From: Spirochaetota bacterium
GTDB lineage: Bacteria; Spirochaetota; Spirochaetia; Treponematales; Treponemataceae
Direction of reading: 5' to 3'
NCBI GenBank assembly: GCA_023393015.1
Contig: JAEWMY010000005.1
Location: 1-64,000 of the forward strand
Length of the DNA: 64,000 bases
Shown: piece after piece, positions 1 through 8,544 of the stretch
Numbering within the stretch: the first letter of the stretch is position 1
Layout: each line of letters begins with the position of its first letter
Made by a program: the position numbers and the translations under genes
The notes under the pieces: generated by a model
What the model saw: only the letters and a program-made list of their open reading frames with translations
What the model was told of the DNA's origin: nothing
Databases searched by the model: none

Positions 1-55
1 CGTCCTCAAGCGAGAATTCCCGTAGTCGCAACCGTTCCGTCCGTAGTTCCATTAT

Positions 56-66
56 CCCCCCCCCCC
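56..66. repeat. Homopolymeric tract of 11 C (11 G on the minus strand)
   Basis: An uninterrupted run of eleven cytosines lies 23 bases beyond the stop codon of the minus-strand SGNH hydrolase gene. Runs this long are prone to slippage. The gene to its left is outside the window, so whether the tract sits in a promoter, a coding region or neither cannot be seen. No open reading frame in the first 89 bases could be supported. Confidence 0.9.
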
Positions 67-89
67 GATTATGCAAGGCCCGACGAGCG

Positions 90-1325
90 CTACTCCGTAT
101 AACCAAACGCGAGTATCGTAAAGGCGCTCGCCTCGTATCCCGCCTCCATCCTGATCGTGACGACGCGACGCGCGCGCTCCGTCCCGTCTGCCAACACCCG
201 CGCAAACGCGTTATTCCAGGACCCCGGGGGAGCGCCGTCCAAGGTATCGACGACTTCCCCGTCGACGAGCGCCTCGGCGACGCCGAAGGCGCCGGAATCG
301 ACGCTCCTTTTGTACACGACCACCAACGCGCGGCACTCGATCTCCATCCTGAACTCGCCCGCGTCGCTGCCGTCCGGCTTATGCCAGTTGCTTGGGAAAA
401 TCGGCCGCGAAGCCTCCTTGCCGAATACGGCTAGCGCGGGGTCGACCGCGGAGAAAGCGCCGGGAACGACCGACGCGCCGGCCGAAACGCGTTCCCTGTC
501 AAGCATCCGAATGCCGACGAATTGCCGCCCGATAACCGCGGGAGGGAGCGACTCGGGCGACTCGGTTCGGGCTCCCGGCGACGCTCGCGCGGCGTCAAAC
601 TCGTCAAGGTAGCGGGCGAGGCAGTCGGCAATCACGCGATGCCCAAAGTCCGTCGGATGGTAGATATCGTCGAAAAACTCGTCGTCGCCCATCCGCCCCG
701 CGTCCAGTTCGGGAACGACGGCGTCCCTCACGCTGACCATCGGAAGGCCGTAGGCCTCGCCTATCGGCATGAGACGGTCCTGGAGGTTCCACCGCGACTT
801 GAACACGCTGAAAAGGAGGATCACGGCCGGCGCGTTCGGCGCGCCGAGAATTTCCGCGACGAGGCTTTCGTAGGCCGCGCCGTTCGTCACGTCGTCTCCG
901 TCGTTAACCGCGAACTCGACGACCACGACGTCGGGTGCGCGCCCGTCCCCGCCGATGACGTCGCGCCGATAGCGGATCATCCCGAGCGTCGAGGGCGTCC
1001 CGGCCATCCCGGCGTTGCGATACGTTACGTTTTCTCCGCCGTTTACGCCGTAACGCGCGGCGAATTCCCGGTGAAAGAGCCGCGCGTACGACCGATCGGG
1101 CGCGCTTGCGTTGTAGCCCTCGGTTATCGATCCTCCGATAAAGGCGATCGTCACCGGCTCTCCGGCCCGAGCGCGAGCGACGGCCGCGCGCGTTCGCGCG
1201 GAATCGCCGACCGACACGAGCGACCGATCGATCGTCTTTCGATAGGCCCCGTTATCCAAGGCGTTCGAAAAAAACATTGAGTTCAGCATGATAATTACCC
1301 CGCACAGCGCGACACGCGTTTTCAC
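90..1325 (-). CDS. Secreted SGNH/GDSL-family hydrolase with C-terminal beta-domain
   Basis: Predicted exported ester hydrolase of the SGNH superfamily, perhaps a carbohydrate deacetylase; the substrate is unknown. Visible motifs are block I IGGSITEG with the nucleophile serine, an N-A-G block II, block III VEFAVND, and block V DIYHPTDFGH carrying the catalytic Asp and His. About 130 residues after the catalytic domain look like a beta-sandwich, possibly carbohydrate-binding. I chose the GTG start at 1325 because it opens directly onto a typical signal peptide (KTRVALCGVIIMLNSMFFSNA). A TTG at 1361 would add 12 residues in front of it. The gene lies 78 bases downstream of the pyrimidine operon on the same strand, so it may be read through from it, but nothing in its sequence links it to pyrimidines. 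Confidence 0.75.
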   Translation of the reverse strand: MKTRVALCGVIIMLNSMFFSNALDNGAYRKTIDRSLVSVGDSARTRAAVARARAGEPVTIAFIGGSITEGYNASAPDRSYARLFHREFAARYGVNGGENVTYRNAGMAGTPSTLGMIRYRRDVIGGDGRAPDVVVVEFAVNDGDDVTNGAAYESLVAEILGAPNAPAVILLFSVFKSRWNLQDRLMPIGEAYGLPMVSVRDAVVPELDAGRMGDDEFFDDIYHPTDFGHRVIADCLARYLDEFDAARASPGARTESPESLPPAVIGRQFVGIRMLDRERVSAGASVVPGAFSAVDPALAVFGKEASRPIFPSNWHKPDGSDAGEFRMEIECRALVVVYKRSVDSGAFGVAEALVDGEVVDTLDGAPPGSWNNAFARVLADGTERARRVVTIRMEAGYEASAFTILAFGYTE

Positions 1326-1403
1326 GGGGTATATCTTGAACCATCGTCGGCCGAAACGCAAGCGCGGCGCGCGACTCGAGCTGCAAACAAGGCGGTCGAG
1401 GCC

Positions 1404-2639
1404 TTACCCGAGCGCGGCGTCCGCCTTCAGCACGGCGTTTAAAAGAACGCTCGCGCCCGCCGCGCACTGCTCGGGCGCGGTGTACTCGAGCTCGCAGTGA
1501 CTGTGCCCGTCTTTCGAGGGGACGAAGACCATCGTGGTCGGCATCAAGTGCGAGACGAACTGCGCGTCGTGCCCGGCCCCCGAGTTGACGTACCGGTTCG
1601 ACACGCCGAGTTCGTCCGCGCTCTCCTTCACGAATCCGACGAGCCGCTTGTCGAAATATACCGTGTCCCGCGCCCAGGCCCGCTCGAACGACGCCTCGCA
1701 TCCGGCGAACTCCTTCGGCATGCCCTCGATAACCGCGACGACCTCGGCGACGACGCGCGGGTCCTCGTGACGGGCGTCGAGCGAAAAGTCCACCTCGTCC
1801 GGGATCACCGTATGCACGCACGGATGACACTTGATCTCGCCGGTAGTGTAGACGAGCGCGGGGTCGAGCTTGTCGAGTTTCTCGTGGAGGTACAGCAACG
1901 CCTGAGCCGCGGCGAATAGCGCGTCCTTCCGGTAACTCATCGGCGTGGTACCCGCGTGGTCGGCCTGACCGCGGGTCCTGACGCGATAGTTAACCATGCC
2001 GAGCACGCAGGTGACGACGCCGACGTCCGTCTTCGCGGCCTCGAGTATCGGCCCCTGCTCGATATGGAGCTCGAACATCGCGGCGTACGCCGCGGCGGAC
2101 AATCGATTTTTTTCCTCTCCCCGATACGGGCTCGCCCGGAGCGCGTCGCCGAAGGTCTTCGACGGGTCGAGGACGCTTTTCGACGCGAGCATCATCTCCT
2201 TGTCGAACTTCCCCGTCACCACGCCCGAGGACATCATCGCGGGGGGATAGAGCGAGCCCTCCTCGTTCGTCCAGATCATCGCCGTCAGCGGATGCCGGTG
2301 CGCGATCCCTTCGGCGGCGACCGTCTCGAGAACCTCCATCGCGCTGATGACGCCGAGGATACCGTCGTAGTTCCCGCCGTTTTTCACCGAGTCCGCGTGG
2401 GAGGCCATGACGATCCGCTTGAGCGAGGGGTCGGTTCCGGGAAGGGTCGCGTACACGTTCGCCATGTCGTCGGTTTCGACAACCGCACCGATGGCCTTCA
2501 TGCGCCTCGCGAACTCGTCGCGCGCAAGATGGGCCTCGGGCGAAAGCGAGTAGCGCGTGATGCCGCCATGTCCGGCGTCCCCGTACTTAGCGAACGTCCC
2601 AATCTTTTCCTTCATTCCTTCGATACTGCATGAGTGCAT
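1404..2639 (-). CDS. Zn-dependent hydantoinase/carbamoylase-family amidase (probable beta-ureidopropionase)
   Basis: A 411-residue M20-type metallo-amidase. In this operon its likely job is hydrolysis of N-carbamoyl-beta-alanine to beta-alanine, CO2 and ammonia, the third step of reductive pyrimidine degradation. Family motifs visible are HADSVKNGGNYDGILG (metal-binding His and bridging Asp), WTNEEGSLYPPAMMSSG (Glu pair), HIEQGP and the dimerisation-domain segment QADHAGTTPMSYRKDA. The ATG at 2639 is preceded by GGGGGAGA at good spacing. A second ATG at 2615 has its GGA too close. The family also contains N-carbamoyl-L-amino-acid hydrolases and allantoate amidohydrolases, which sequence alone cannot exclude. 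The dihydropyrimidinase and dihydropyrimidine dehydrogenase in the same operon argue for the pyrimidine role. Confidence 0.85.
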   Translation of the reverse strand: MHSCSIEGMKEKIGTFAKYGDAGHGGITRYSLSPEAHLARDEFARRMKAIGAVVETDDMANVYATLPGTDPSLKRIVMASHADSVKNGGNYDGILGVISAMEVLETVAAEGIAHRHPLTAMIWTNEEGSLYPPAMMSSGVVTGKFDKEMMLASKSVLDPSKTFGDALRASPYRGEEKNRLSAAAYAAMFELHIEQGPILEAAKTDVGVVTCVLGMVNYRVRTRGQADHAGTTPMSYRKDALFAAAQALLYLHEKLDKLDPALVYTTGEIKCHPCVHTVIPDEVDFSLDARHEDPRVVAEVVAVIEGMPKEFAGCEASFERAWARDTVYFDKRLVGFVKESADELGVSNRYVNSGAGHDAQFVSHLMPTTMVFVPSKDGHSHCELEYTAPEQCAAGASVLLNAVLKADAALG

Positions 2640-2656
2640 TCGTCTCCCCCTTTTCG

Positions 2657-4192
2657 CTAGATCGTTCCGTCGTCCCTGAGCACGCGGCAATTCTCGAGGA
2701 GGTACCGCACCTCGTCCGCGGCGACCAGGAACGTCGCCTCGCAGTCGCGCGCGCCGTTCTCGAGCGTCACAAGGAAATCGTCTCCCCAATCGTTCAGGAA
2801 AATTCTCCGCTTCTCGTACACGCTCCCCATCTTTCCCGTAAACGCGGCCTTGAGCCGTTCGTTGTCGTGCACGAAGCCATACAGCTTGCCGTCCCAGGTG
2901 ACTGGCACTTCGAGCTTCGAGGAGAACTTCGCCGAAAGCTCGAGCTCGACGGGAATTTCGGTGACGCCGGGCGGTACGTCGCGGAGCTTGGGGAGGATCG
3001 TCCTGAAATGCTCCGCGGGGATAAAGTCTTCGAGGCGCGCGTACTCTACGGTCGCGTGCCGGGAGAGAGCGAGATCCTCGCCGAAGCGGCGCGGGGAGAA
3101 CGACTCGACGAACATCGCCAGGATCTCGTCCCTGCCGGGAGGGACCGCGCAGTTCGCGATATTCTTCGAGGAAGCGGCCTTGTCCGCGTACTTCCCGAAA
3201 TCCCCCGCGTCGATCCGTTCCTTTTCCCCGAGCAGGCGCTCGAGCGTCCGGGAAAGGGCCGAAAGATCGCTCATGCCGAGGGCGGACAAGATGCGCTGGA
3301 CGAGGGCGGGCCTGGTCCCCCGCACGAAGCGGAGATACGAGCCGATCAAGAGGCCGTTCGCGCGCCCGTGGTCGATGCCGTGAAAGTACGTGAGCGAGTA
3401 GCCCATCGCGTGAAGGGCCGTCGTACCGGTATTCGCGATTACCATGCCGCCCATCGCCGAGGCGAGAAGCAGGCGCTCGCGCATGGCGTCGGTAAGCGAG
3501 TTCTCGGCGAGGGGCCCGAGACACTCCGCGACCGTCGCGAGGGCGCGCGCGGCGAGCGCGTCGGAAAGCTCGCTCGCGCGGCACGAAAGCATCCCCTCCA
3601 TCGAGTGCGACATCGAGTCGATCACGGTATTGACCATCGTCTTGCGCGGGAGGCGCGCGAGGTATTTGGCGTCGAGGAAGGCGAGCCGCGGGAAAAAGAG
3701 CGGCGTGGCGATCCCCGATTTCGTCTCGGCGGCGTCGTTCGTGATGATCGCGTACTGCGTCGTCTCCGAGCCCGTCCCTGCCGTCGTGGGCACGCACGCG
3801 ATCGGCAGGGCCGCCTCTCCGTAGTTCCCGGAAAATAGCTCGGCCTCCGGGATGTCCGCCTTGGCGAGGAGCGCGATCACCTTGGCGGCGTCCATGGGGG
3901 AGCCCCCTCCGATGGCGATGACGAAATCGCACGCCTCCGCGCGCGCGAAAGACGCGCCCTCGTACGCGCACGCGACGCCGGGGTTGACGGGAACCCGGTC
4001 ATAGACCGCGTATGACTGCCCGTTCGCCCCGAGCGCGGCGACGGCGTCCGCGAGCGATCCGTTCGCCCTTGCCGACGAGGCGCCCGTTACGATCAGGGCC
4101 TTCGTTCCGAGGGGCATCAATTCCGCGCGATACGTCCGCAGGCAATCAGTTCCCGAAAGGACGCGCGTAGGCGCCCAGTATTTCATGTCCAT
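2657..4192 (-). CDS. Iron-containing alcohol dehydrogenase with ~120-residue C-terminal extension
   Basis: Group III (Fe-type) NAD(P)-dependent alcohol dehydrogenase. It has the nucleotide-binding GGGSPMDAAK, the PTTAGTGSE signature, and the metal ligands in DSMSHSMEG and HAMGYSLTYFHGIDHG. The usual family domain ends near residue 385. The protein continues to 511 residues with a segment I do not recognise, rich in beta-type sequence. As it follows the beta-alanine aminotransferase, the inferred reaction is reduction of malonate semialdehyde to 3-hydroxypropionate, which would also re-oxidise NAD(P)H. The start at 4192 has GGAGG ten bases upstream and overlaps the aminotransferase stop. An ATG at 4186 would form a classic ATGA overlap but lies far from that ribosome site. 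Confidence 0.8.
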   Translation of the reverse strand: MDMKYWAPTRVLSGTDCLRTYRAELMPLGTKALIVTGASSARANGSLADAVAALGANGQSYAVYDRVPVNPGVACAYEGASFARAEACDFVIAIGGGSPMDAAKVIALLAKADIPEAELFSGNYGEAALPIACVPTTAGTGSETTQYAIITNDAAETKSGIATPLFFPRLAFLDAKYLARLPRKTMVNTVIDSMSHSMEGMLSCRASELSDALAARALATVAECLGPLAENSLTDAMRERLLLASAMGGMVIANTGTTALHAMGYSLTYFHGIDHGRANGLLIGSYLRFVRGTRPALVQRILSALGMSDLSALSRTLERLLGEKERIDAGDFGKYADKAASSKNIANCAVPPGRDEILAMFVESFSPRRFGEDLALSRHATVEYARLEDFIPAEHFRTILPKLRDVPPGVTEIPVELELSAKFSSKLEVPVTWDGKLYGFVHDNERLKAAFTGKMGSVYEKRRIFLNDWGDDFLVTLENGARDCEATFLVAADEVRYLLENCRVLRDDGTI

Positions 4193-5508
4193 TGGCTGTC
4201 GACCTCCGAGAGAACCCCGTCGAGCTTCGCTATCTCCTCGCGGAGCTGGGCTTCCGTTATGATGAGCGGCGGCGCCACGATGACGACGTTCTCGTGGCTG
4301 TAGGTCATGAAACCCTTCGCCGCGAGCTTGCCGCAGATTCCCTTCATGATTCCCTCCGGGTCCTTGCCGTACGGCACGAGCGCCTCTTTCGTCGCCTTGT
4401 CCTTCACGAGCTCGACCGCGGAAAAAAGGCCGATGTACCTGACGTCGCCGACGCACGGGTGCTTCGCCTTGAGGTCTTCCAATAGCTCGCCGAGGACCTT
4501 CCCCGTTGCCTTGACGTTGTCGAGGATGCCGTGCTCGGAATAATACCTGACGCACGCGACGCCCGCGGCGCATGCGATCGGGTGTCCGCTGTAGGTGAGC
4601 CCGCACGAAAGGAGCCGGTCGTCGAAATACGCCGCGACGTCCTTGCTCACCGCGACACCGCCGAGTTGGACGTAGCCGCACGTCACGCCCTTCGCGAAGG
4701 TCACCATGTCGGGCTTGATTCCCCAGTGCTCGAAGGCGAACATCTTCCCCGTGCGGCAGAACCCGGTCATGACTTCGTCGCAGACGAGCATGATGCCGTA
4801 GTCGTCACAGATCTTCCGCACGCCGGCGAGATAGCCCGCGGGCGGGATGATGACGCCGTTCGAGCCGGTTACCGTCTCGAGCACGATCGCGGCGACGCTG
4901 TCGGGGCCCTCGTACACGATCTGCTCGCGGAGCTTCGCCACGTAGTAGTCGGACGCCTCGGCCTCGGAAGAGAACTTCGCCGTCTCCCGGTAGAGATACG
5001 GGTCGAAAAACTTCACGAAGCCGGGGATGCCGGGCTCGAGCGGGTAACGCCTCGGCTCGCCCGTGAGGTTGCCCGCGCCGAAGGTGGAGCCGTGATAGCT
5101 CCGATAGCGCGAGAATACCTTGTTCCGGCCGGTGAACATGCGCGCCATCTTGATAGCGTTCTCGTTCGCGTCCGCGCCGCCGTTCGTGAAGAAGACCTTG
5201 GCGAAGGTGTCGGGCAAAAGCCCGACGATCATCCTCGCGAGTTCGGCGCGGGGCTCCGACCCGTAGCCCGGCGAGATATAGCAGTACTTTTCCGCCTGCT
5301 CCTTGATCGCCTCGATGATCGCGCGGTTACCGTGCCCGAGGTTCAGGTTCACGAGCTGCGAAGACATGTCGGAATACCGCTTGCCCGCGAAATCCCAGAA
5401 ATAGAGCCCTTCCGCCTTTTGTACCGGTATCGGTTTCAGTCCCCGTTGCTTCGACCAGGACTGCAGGTTGTACGTTGCCGAGATTTGGGTTATCTCTTCG
5501 CCGGTCAT
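4183..5508 (-). CDS. Class III PLP aminotransferase (probable beta-alanine aminotransferase)
   Basis: A 441-residue fold-type I, class III aminotransferase. Visible are FTNGGADANENAIKMAR, the SYHGSTFGAGNLTG loop, the cofactor-binding acid in MLVCDEVMTGF, and the Schiff-base lysine at about residue 273 in TFAKG. In context it would transfer the amino group of beta-alanine to pyruvate or 2-oxoglutarate and give malonate semialdehyde for the overlapping dehydrogenase gene. The ATG at 5508 has AAGGAG seven bases upstream. Omega-amino acid transaminases acting on taurine, GABA or putrescine look alike, so the substrate is assigned from the operon. The gap of about 74 bases to the dehydrogenase gene upstream holds no recognisable element. 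Confidence 0.85.
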   Translation of the reverse strand: MTGEEITQISATYNLQSWSKQRGLKPIPVQKAEGLYFWDFAGKRYSDMSSQLVNLNLGHGNRAIIEAIKEQAEKYCYISPGYGSEPRAELARMIVGLLPDTFAKVFFTNGGADANENAIKMARMFTGRNKVFSRYRSYHGSTFGAGNLTGEPRRYPLEPGIPGFVKFFDPYLYRETAKFSSEAEASDYYVAKLREQIVYEGPDSVAAIVLETVTGSNGVIIPPAGYLAGVRKICDDYGIMLVCDEVMTGFCRTGKMFAFEHWGIKPDMVTFAKGVTCGYVQLGGVAVSKDVAAYFDDRLLSCGLTYSGHPIACAAGVACVRYYSEHGILDNVKATGKVLGELLEDLKAKHPCVGDVRYIGLFSAVELVKDKATKEALVPYGKDPEGIMKGICGKLAAKGFMTYSHENVVIVAPPLIITEAQLREEIAKLDGVLSEVDSQWT

Positions 5509-5582
5509 ATTCGTCTCCTTGCGCTCATGCGCGATTTCCGTATTCGTTTCCGCGACTCGGTTTTCGCGAGTCCGCGTTGCGA

Positions 5583-7145
5583 TCATTTCAGGTGCTCGGG
5601 TTTCTTCGATCGCGTGCCCGCCCGGATCGCGCCAACCGGGCACACGAGCAGGCACAGGTGACAGCCGACGCACGAGCGCGCGACGAGGCGCGGTCTCCGG
5701 TCGGCGTTCCACTCGATGGCCTGATGTCCCGCGTCCGCGCACGAGACGTGACAGCGCCCGCAGCCAACGCAACGCGACTTGTCGAACCGGGGATACGCGA
5801 CGGTGTCCCGGTCGAGGCTGTCGGCGCCCGTCAGTTTCGGCAAGGCGAGTCCCACGAGCTCCCGCACGGACGCGAGACCGCGCTCGACGAGGTAGTCCGC
5901 GAGTCCCGCGACGAGGTCCTCGACGATCCGGTAGCCGTACTGCATGACCGCCGTCGTTACCTGCAGGTTCGCGCAGCCAAGCGCGATGAACTCCGCGGCA
6001 TCGCGCCAAGATTCTATGCCGCCCATGCCGCTTATCGGTTTCCCCGCGAGCTCGGGGCGTTTCGCGAGGTCGTGGATGAACCGGAGGGCGATCGGCTTGA
6101 CCGCCTTTCCGGAATACCCCGACACCGCCGAAAGCCCGCCGACGTCCGGCGGGGAGGCGAGCGTCGCGAGGTCGAGCCCCGTCACGCTCTTGATCGTGTT
6201 GATCGCCGCGAGACCGTCGGCACCCGCGCGTATCGCCGCGAGCGCCGGGATCTCCATATGGCCGAGATTCGGCGTCATCTTCGCGAGCACCGGAAGCGCC
6301 GTCCCGCGCTTCGCCGCCCGGGTGTACCGCGCCACGAGCTCTGGGTCCTGACCGACGTCCGAGCCGAGCGACTCGCCGGACATGTGCGGGCAGGAAAAAT
6401 TGCATTCGATGACGTCCGCGCCCGCCTCCGTCGAGAGGCGCGCGAGCTCGGTCCATTCGGCCTCGTCCCGCCCCATGATCGAGACGACAAGGACCTTCGT
6501 CGGGAAATCGCGCTTGAGCCGCGCGAGAATTTCGAGGTTCTCGGCGAGCGGCTTGTCGGAAATCTGCTCGAGGTTCCGGAAGCCGACGAAGGGCGTACCC
6601 TCCTTTCCGACCGCGGCGAACCGCGGGGAGACCTCCGACGGCTTGAGAAAGCCGATTGTCTTGAAGGCGGCCCCCGCCCATCCGGCGCGGAACGCGGCGG
6701 CGCACATGTCGTAGCCGCTCGCGACGACGGACGACGAAAGGAAAAACGGGTTCTCGCACCGGACGCCGCAAAAGTCGATCGAAAGGTCGCGCCCCTTTCC
6801 GGGCGCGTGCTTCGCGCCCTCGCCGGGACACAGGGCTTCCGCCACGGCGCGGCGCGTCCGCCTGATCCTGACGGGAAAATCGGGATGCACGCACGCCGAT
6901 TCGCACGGCGCTGCGCAATCGTCGCACGCGCACGCGCCTTCCATGTGGGCGAGCGCGCCGAGCGGGCGCTCGAAGCGGACGGAACGCACGAACCGCGCGG
7001 GGTCGAGCCCCTTGGGGCAAGCCTTCGTGCAGGGCGCGTCATGGCACAGGAGGCAGCGGGCCGCCTCCAGCGCGGGAACGGGCCGGCCGATCGCGTCGAC
7101 GGGCCGACCGGTTTCGGCAAGTGATTCTTTCATCGCTACGGCCAT
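5583..7145 (-). CDS. preA: Dihydropyrimidine dehydrogenase: PreA core fused to a PreT-type iron-sulfur domain, without flavin/NAD(P)H module
   Basis: Predicted to reduce uracil or thymine to the dihydropyrimidine. Domain order over 520 residues is as follows. First comes an alpha-helical Fe-S domain (Cys31, 34, 39, 43 in CLLCHDAPCTKAC and a second set at Cys72-85). Next is a DHOD-like FMN barrel (from about 115; NFSCPHMSGESLG near 245-260). Last is a C-terminal pair of 4Fe-4S motifs (CVGCGRCHVSC and CVGCHLCLLVC). Mammalian DPD has the same first and last modules but also FAD and NADPH domains between the first module and the barrel. In E. coli these are in the PreT partner. Here they are absent, and no PreT gene is present in the operon, so the electron donor is unknown (ferredoxin or a remote reductase). 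The start at 7145 has GGAAGGAA upstream. Confidence 0.88.
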   Translation of the reverse strand: MAVAMKESLAETGRPVDAIGRPVPALEAARCLLCHDAPCTKACPKGLDPARFVRSVRFERPLGALAHMEGACACDDCAAPCESACVHPDFPVRIRRTRRAVAEALCPGEGAKHAPGKGRDLSIDFCGVRCENPFFLSSSVVASGYDMCAAAFRAGWAGAAFKTIGFLKPSEVSPRFAAVGKEGTPFVGFRNLEQISDKPLAENLEILARLKRDFPTKVLVVSIMGRDEAEWTELARLSTEAGADVIECNFSCPHMSGESLGSDVGQDPELVARYTRAAKRGTALPVLAKMTPNLGHMEIPALAAIRAGADGLAAINTIKSVTGLDLATLASPPDVGGLSAVSGYSGKAVKPIALRFIHDLAKRPELAGKPISGMGGIESWRDAAEFIALGCANLQVTTAVMQYGYRIVEDLVAGLADYLVERGLASVRELVGLALPKLTGADSLDRDTVAYPRFDKSRCVGCGRCHVSCADAGHQAIEWNADRRPRLVARSCVGCHLCLLVCPVGAIRAGTRSKKPEHLK

Positions 7146-7148
7146 CGG

Positions 7149-8516
7149 TCACTTCCTTCCCGCGCGCTTGACGAACGAGCCCTCGCCGGGCGTTCCGACG
7201 TAGGCGCCGTTATCGTAGACGAGTTTCCCGCGAAGGTACGTCCTGACGGGATACCCGCGTACCGAGACGCCTTCCCAGATCGTATGGTCGTACTTCGAAT
7301 GCATGTTCTTCGCGGAGATCGTAAAATCCTTTTTCGGGTCGTACACGACGATGTCCGCGTCCTTCCCCACGGCGAGCGAGCCCTTCGACTCGCAGCCGAA
7401 GATTTTCGCCGGGTTCGCCGAGCACACCTCGACGGCCTTGTTGAACGTGATCTTTCCCTCGTTCGCGGCGCCGAGCATGTACGGGTACAGGTTCTCGATG
7501 CCGGCGCACCCGTTCGGTATCTTGGTGAAGTCGTCCTTGCCCCAGTCCTTTTCAGACTGTTGGAAGGGACAGTGATCGGTCGCGACGGTCATGACGTCGC
7601 CCCGGCGCAGCGCGTCCCAGAGCGCGTCCCTGCTTTCGGCTCCCTTGATTGGGGGCGAGCAGACGAAATTCCTTCCGTCTTCGCGCTTGTACACGTCGCA
7701 GGTGAAGTTGAGATACTGCGGGCAGGTCTCCGCGTAGATTTCGTGGCCCTCGGCGCGGGCCTTCGCCACCGCCTCGACGCCTTCCTTGTTCGCGAGATGC
7801 ACGATATACAGGGACGCGCCGAAGGCCTTCGCCCAGTGAATGGCCCGGACGTCCGCCTCGGCCTCGACGAATTCGGGCCGGCTCAGGTAATGGTACCACG
7901 GCGACTTCTTTCCCTCGGCGATAAACTGCGCGACGCGCGTGTCTATCACGTCGGGATTCTCCGCGTGGACATTCGTGAGCATGCCTGTCTCTTTCGCGCG
8001 CACGAGTATTTTCGCGAGCGTGCCGTCGTCGACCATCATGCCCTCTTTCTTGTAGACCATGAAGCACTTGAGGCTCGGAACCCCGTACGCCACGGCGGAG
8101 GGAAATTCGTCGAGGACGGAACCGCCGTTCAGGTCGGTGATCGCGCAGTGGAACGCGAAATCCGCGCACGCCACCGGCGCGGCCATCGCGCGCCGCGCCT
8201 CGACCGTCTCGACGATACCCTTTCCCTTTCTCTGGATCGCGTAATCAAAAACGGTCGTCACGCCGCCGCACACCGCCGCCCTCGTGCCGGACTCGTAGTC
8301 GTCCGCGGAGACCGTGCCCCCGAAGGGCATCGCGAGATGGGTATGCGCGTCGATCGCTCCGGGAAGCACGAGCATTCCCGTCGCGTCGGCGACCTTCGCG
8401 CCGGGAGCGGATAAATCCCTCCCGATCGCCGATATCTTTCCGCCTTTCACCCCGACGTCCGCGATGAAACTTTCGGACGGGGTCACTACGGTACCGTTCC
8501 TGATTATCAAATCCAT
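7149..8516 (-). CDS. hydA: Dihydropyrimidinase / D-hydantoinase
   Basis: Cytoplasmic cyclic amidohydrolase opening 5,6-dihydrouracil or dihydrothymine to the N-carbamoyl-beta-amino acid. Its 455 residues are of normal family length. The binuclear metal site is complete: His58 and His60 (DAHTH), the lysine to be carboxylated at Lys150 (SLKCFMVYK), His184 (NVHAEN), His240 (IVHLAN) and Asp314 (ATDHCP). The C-terminal GSLAVGKDADIVVYDP segment is typical of the superfamily. A GGAGGGA site precedes the ATG. Only three bases separate its stop from the dehydrogenase start, consistent with translational coupling. Hydantoinase activity on other ring substrates is possible, but the neighbours fit pyrimidine breakdown. 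Confidence 0.93.
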   Translation of the reverse strand: MDLIIRNGTVVTPSESFIADVGVKGGKISAIGRDLSAPGAKVADATGMLVLPGAIDAHTHLAMPFGGTVSADDYESGTRAAVCGGVTTVFDYAIQRKGKGIVETVEARRAMAAPVACADFAFHCAITDLNGGSVLDEFPSAVAYGVPSLKCFMVYKKEGMMVDDGTLAKILVRAKETGMLTNVHAENPDVIDTRVAQFIAEGKKSPWYHYLSRPEFVEAEADVRAIHWAKAFGASLYIVHLANKEGVEAVAKARAEGHEIYAETCPQYLNFTCDVYKREDGRNFVCSPPIKGAESRDALWDALRRGDVMTVATDHCPFQQSEKDWGKDDFTKIPNGCAGIENLYPYMLGAANEGKITFNKAVEVCSANPAKIFGCESKGSLAVGKDADIVVYDPKKDFTISAKNMHSKYDHTIWEGVSVRGYPVRTYLRGKLVYDNGAYVGTPGEGSFVKRAGRK

Positions 8517-8544
8517 GGGTTCCCTCCTTCGGGGGTTTTCGCGT

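Noticed and set aside
2630..3838. Long open frame of 402 codons on the plus strand opposite the Fe-type dehydrogenase
   Set aside because: Arg/Glu/Asp/His-rich composition typical of antisense frames in GC-rich genes; the minus-strand gene has clear family motifs.
4183..4192. Frameshift between aminotransferase and dehydrogenase
   Set aside because: The ten-base overlap has proper stop and start signals and both proteins are complete.
6350..6430. Loss of the active-site cysteine in the dehydrogenase loop (GSDVGQDPEL where eukaryotic DPD has a Cys)
   Set aside because: As far as I remember, bacterial PreA proteins read similarly here, so it is probably normal for the family and not an inactivation.
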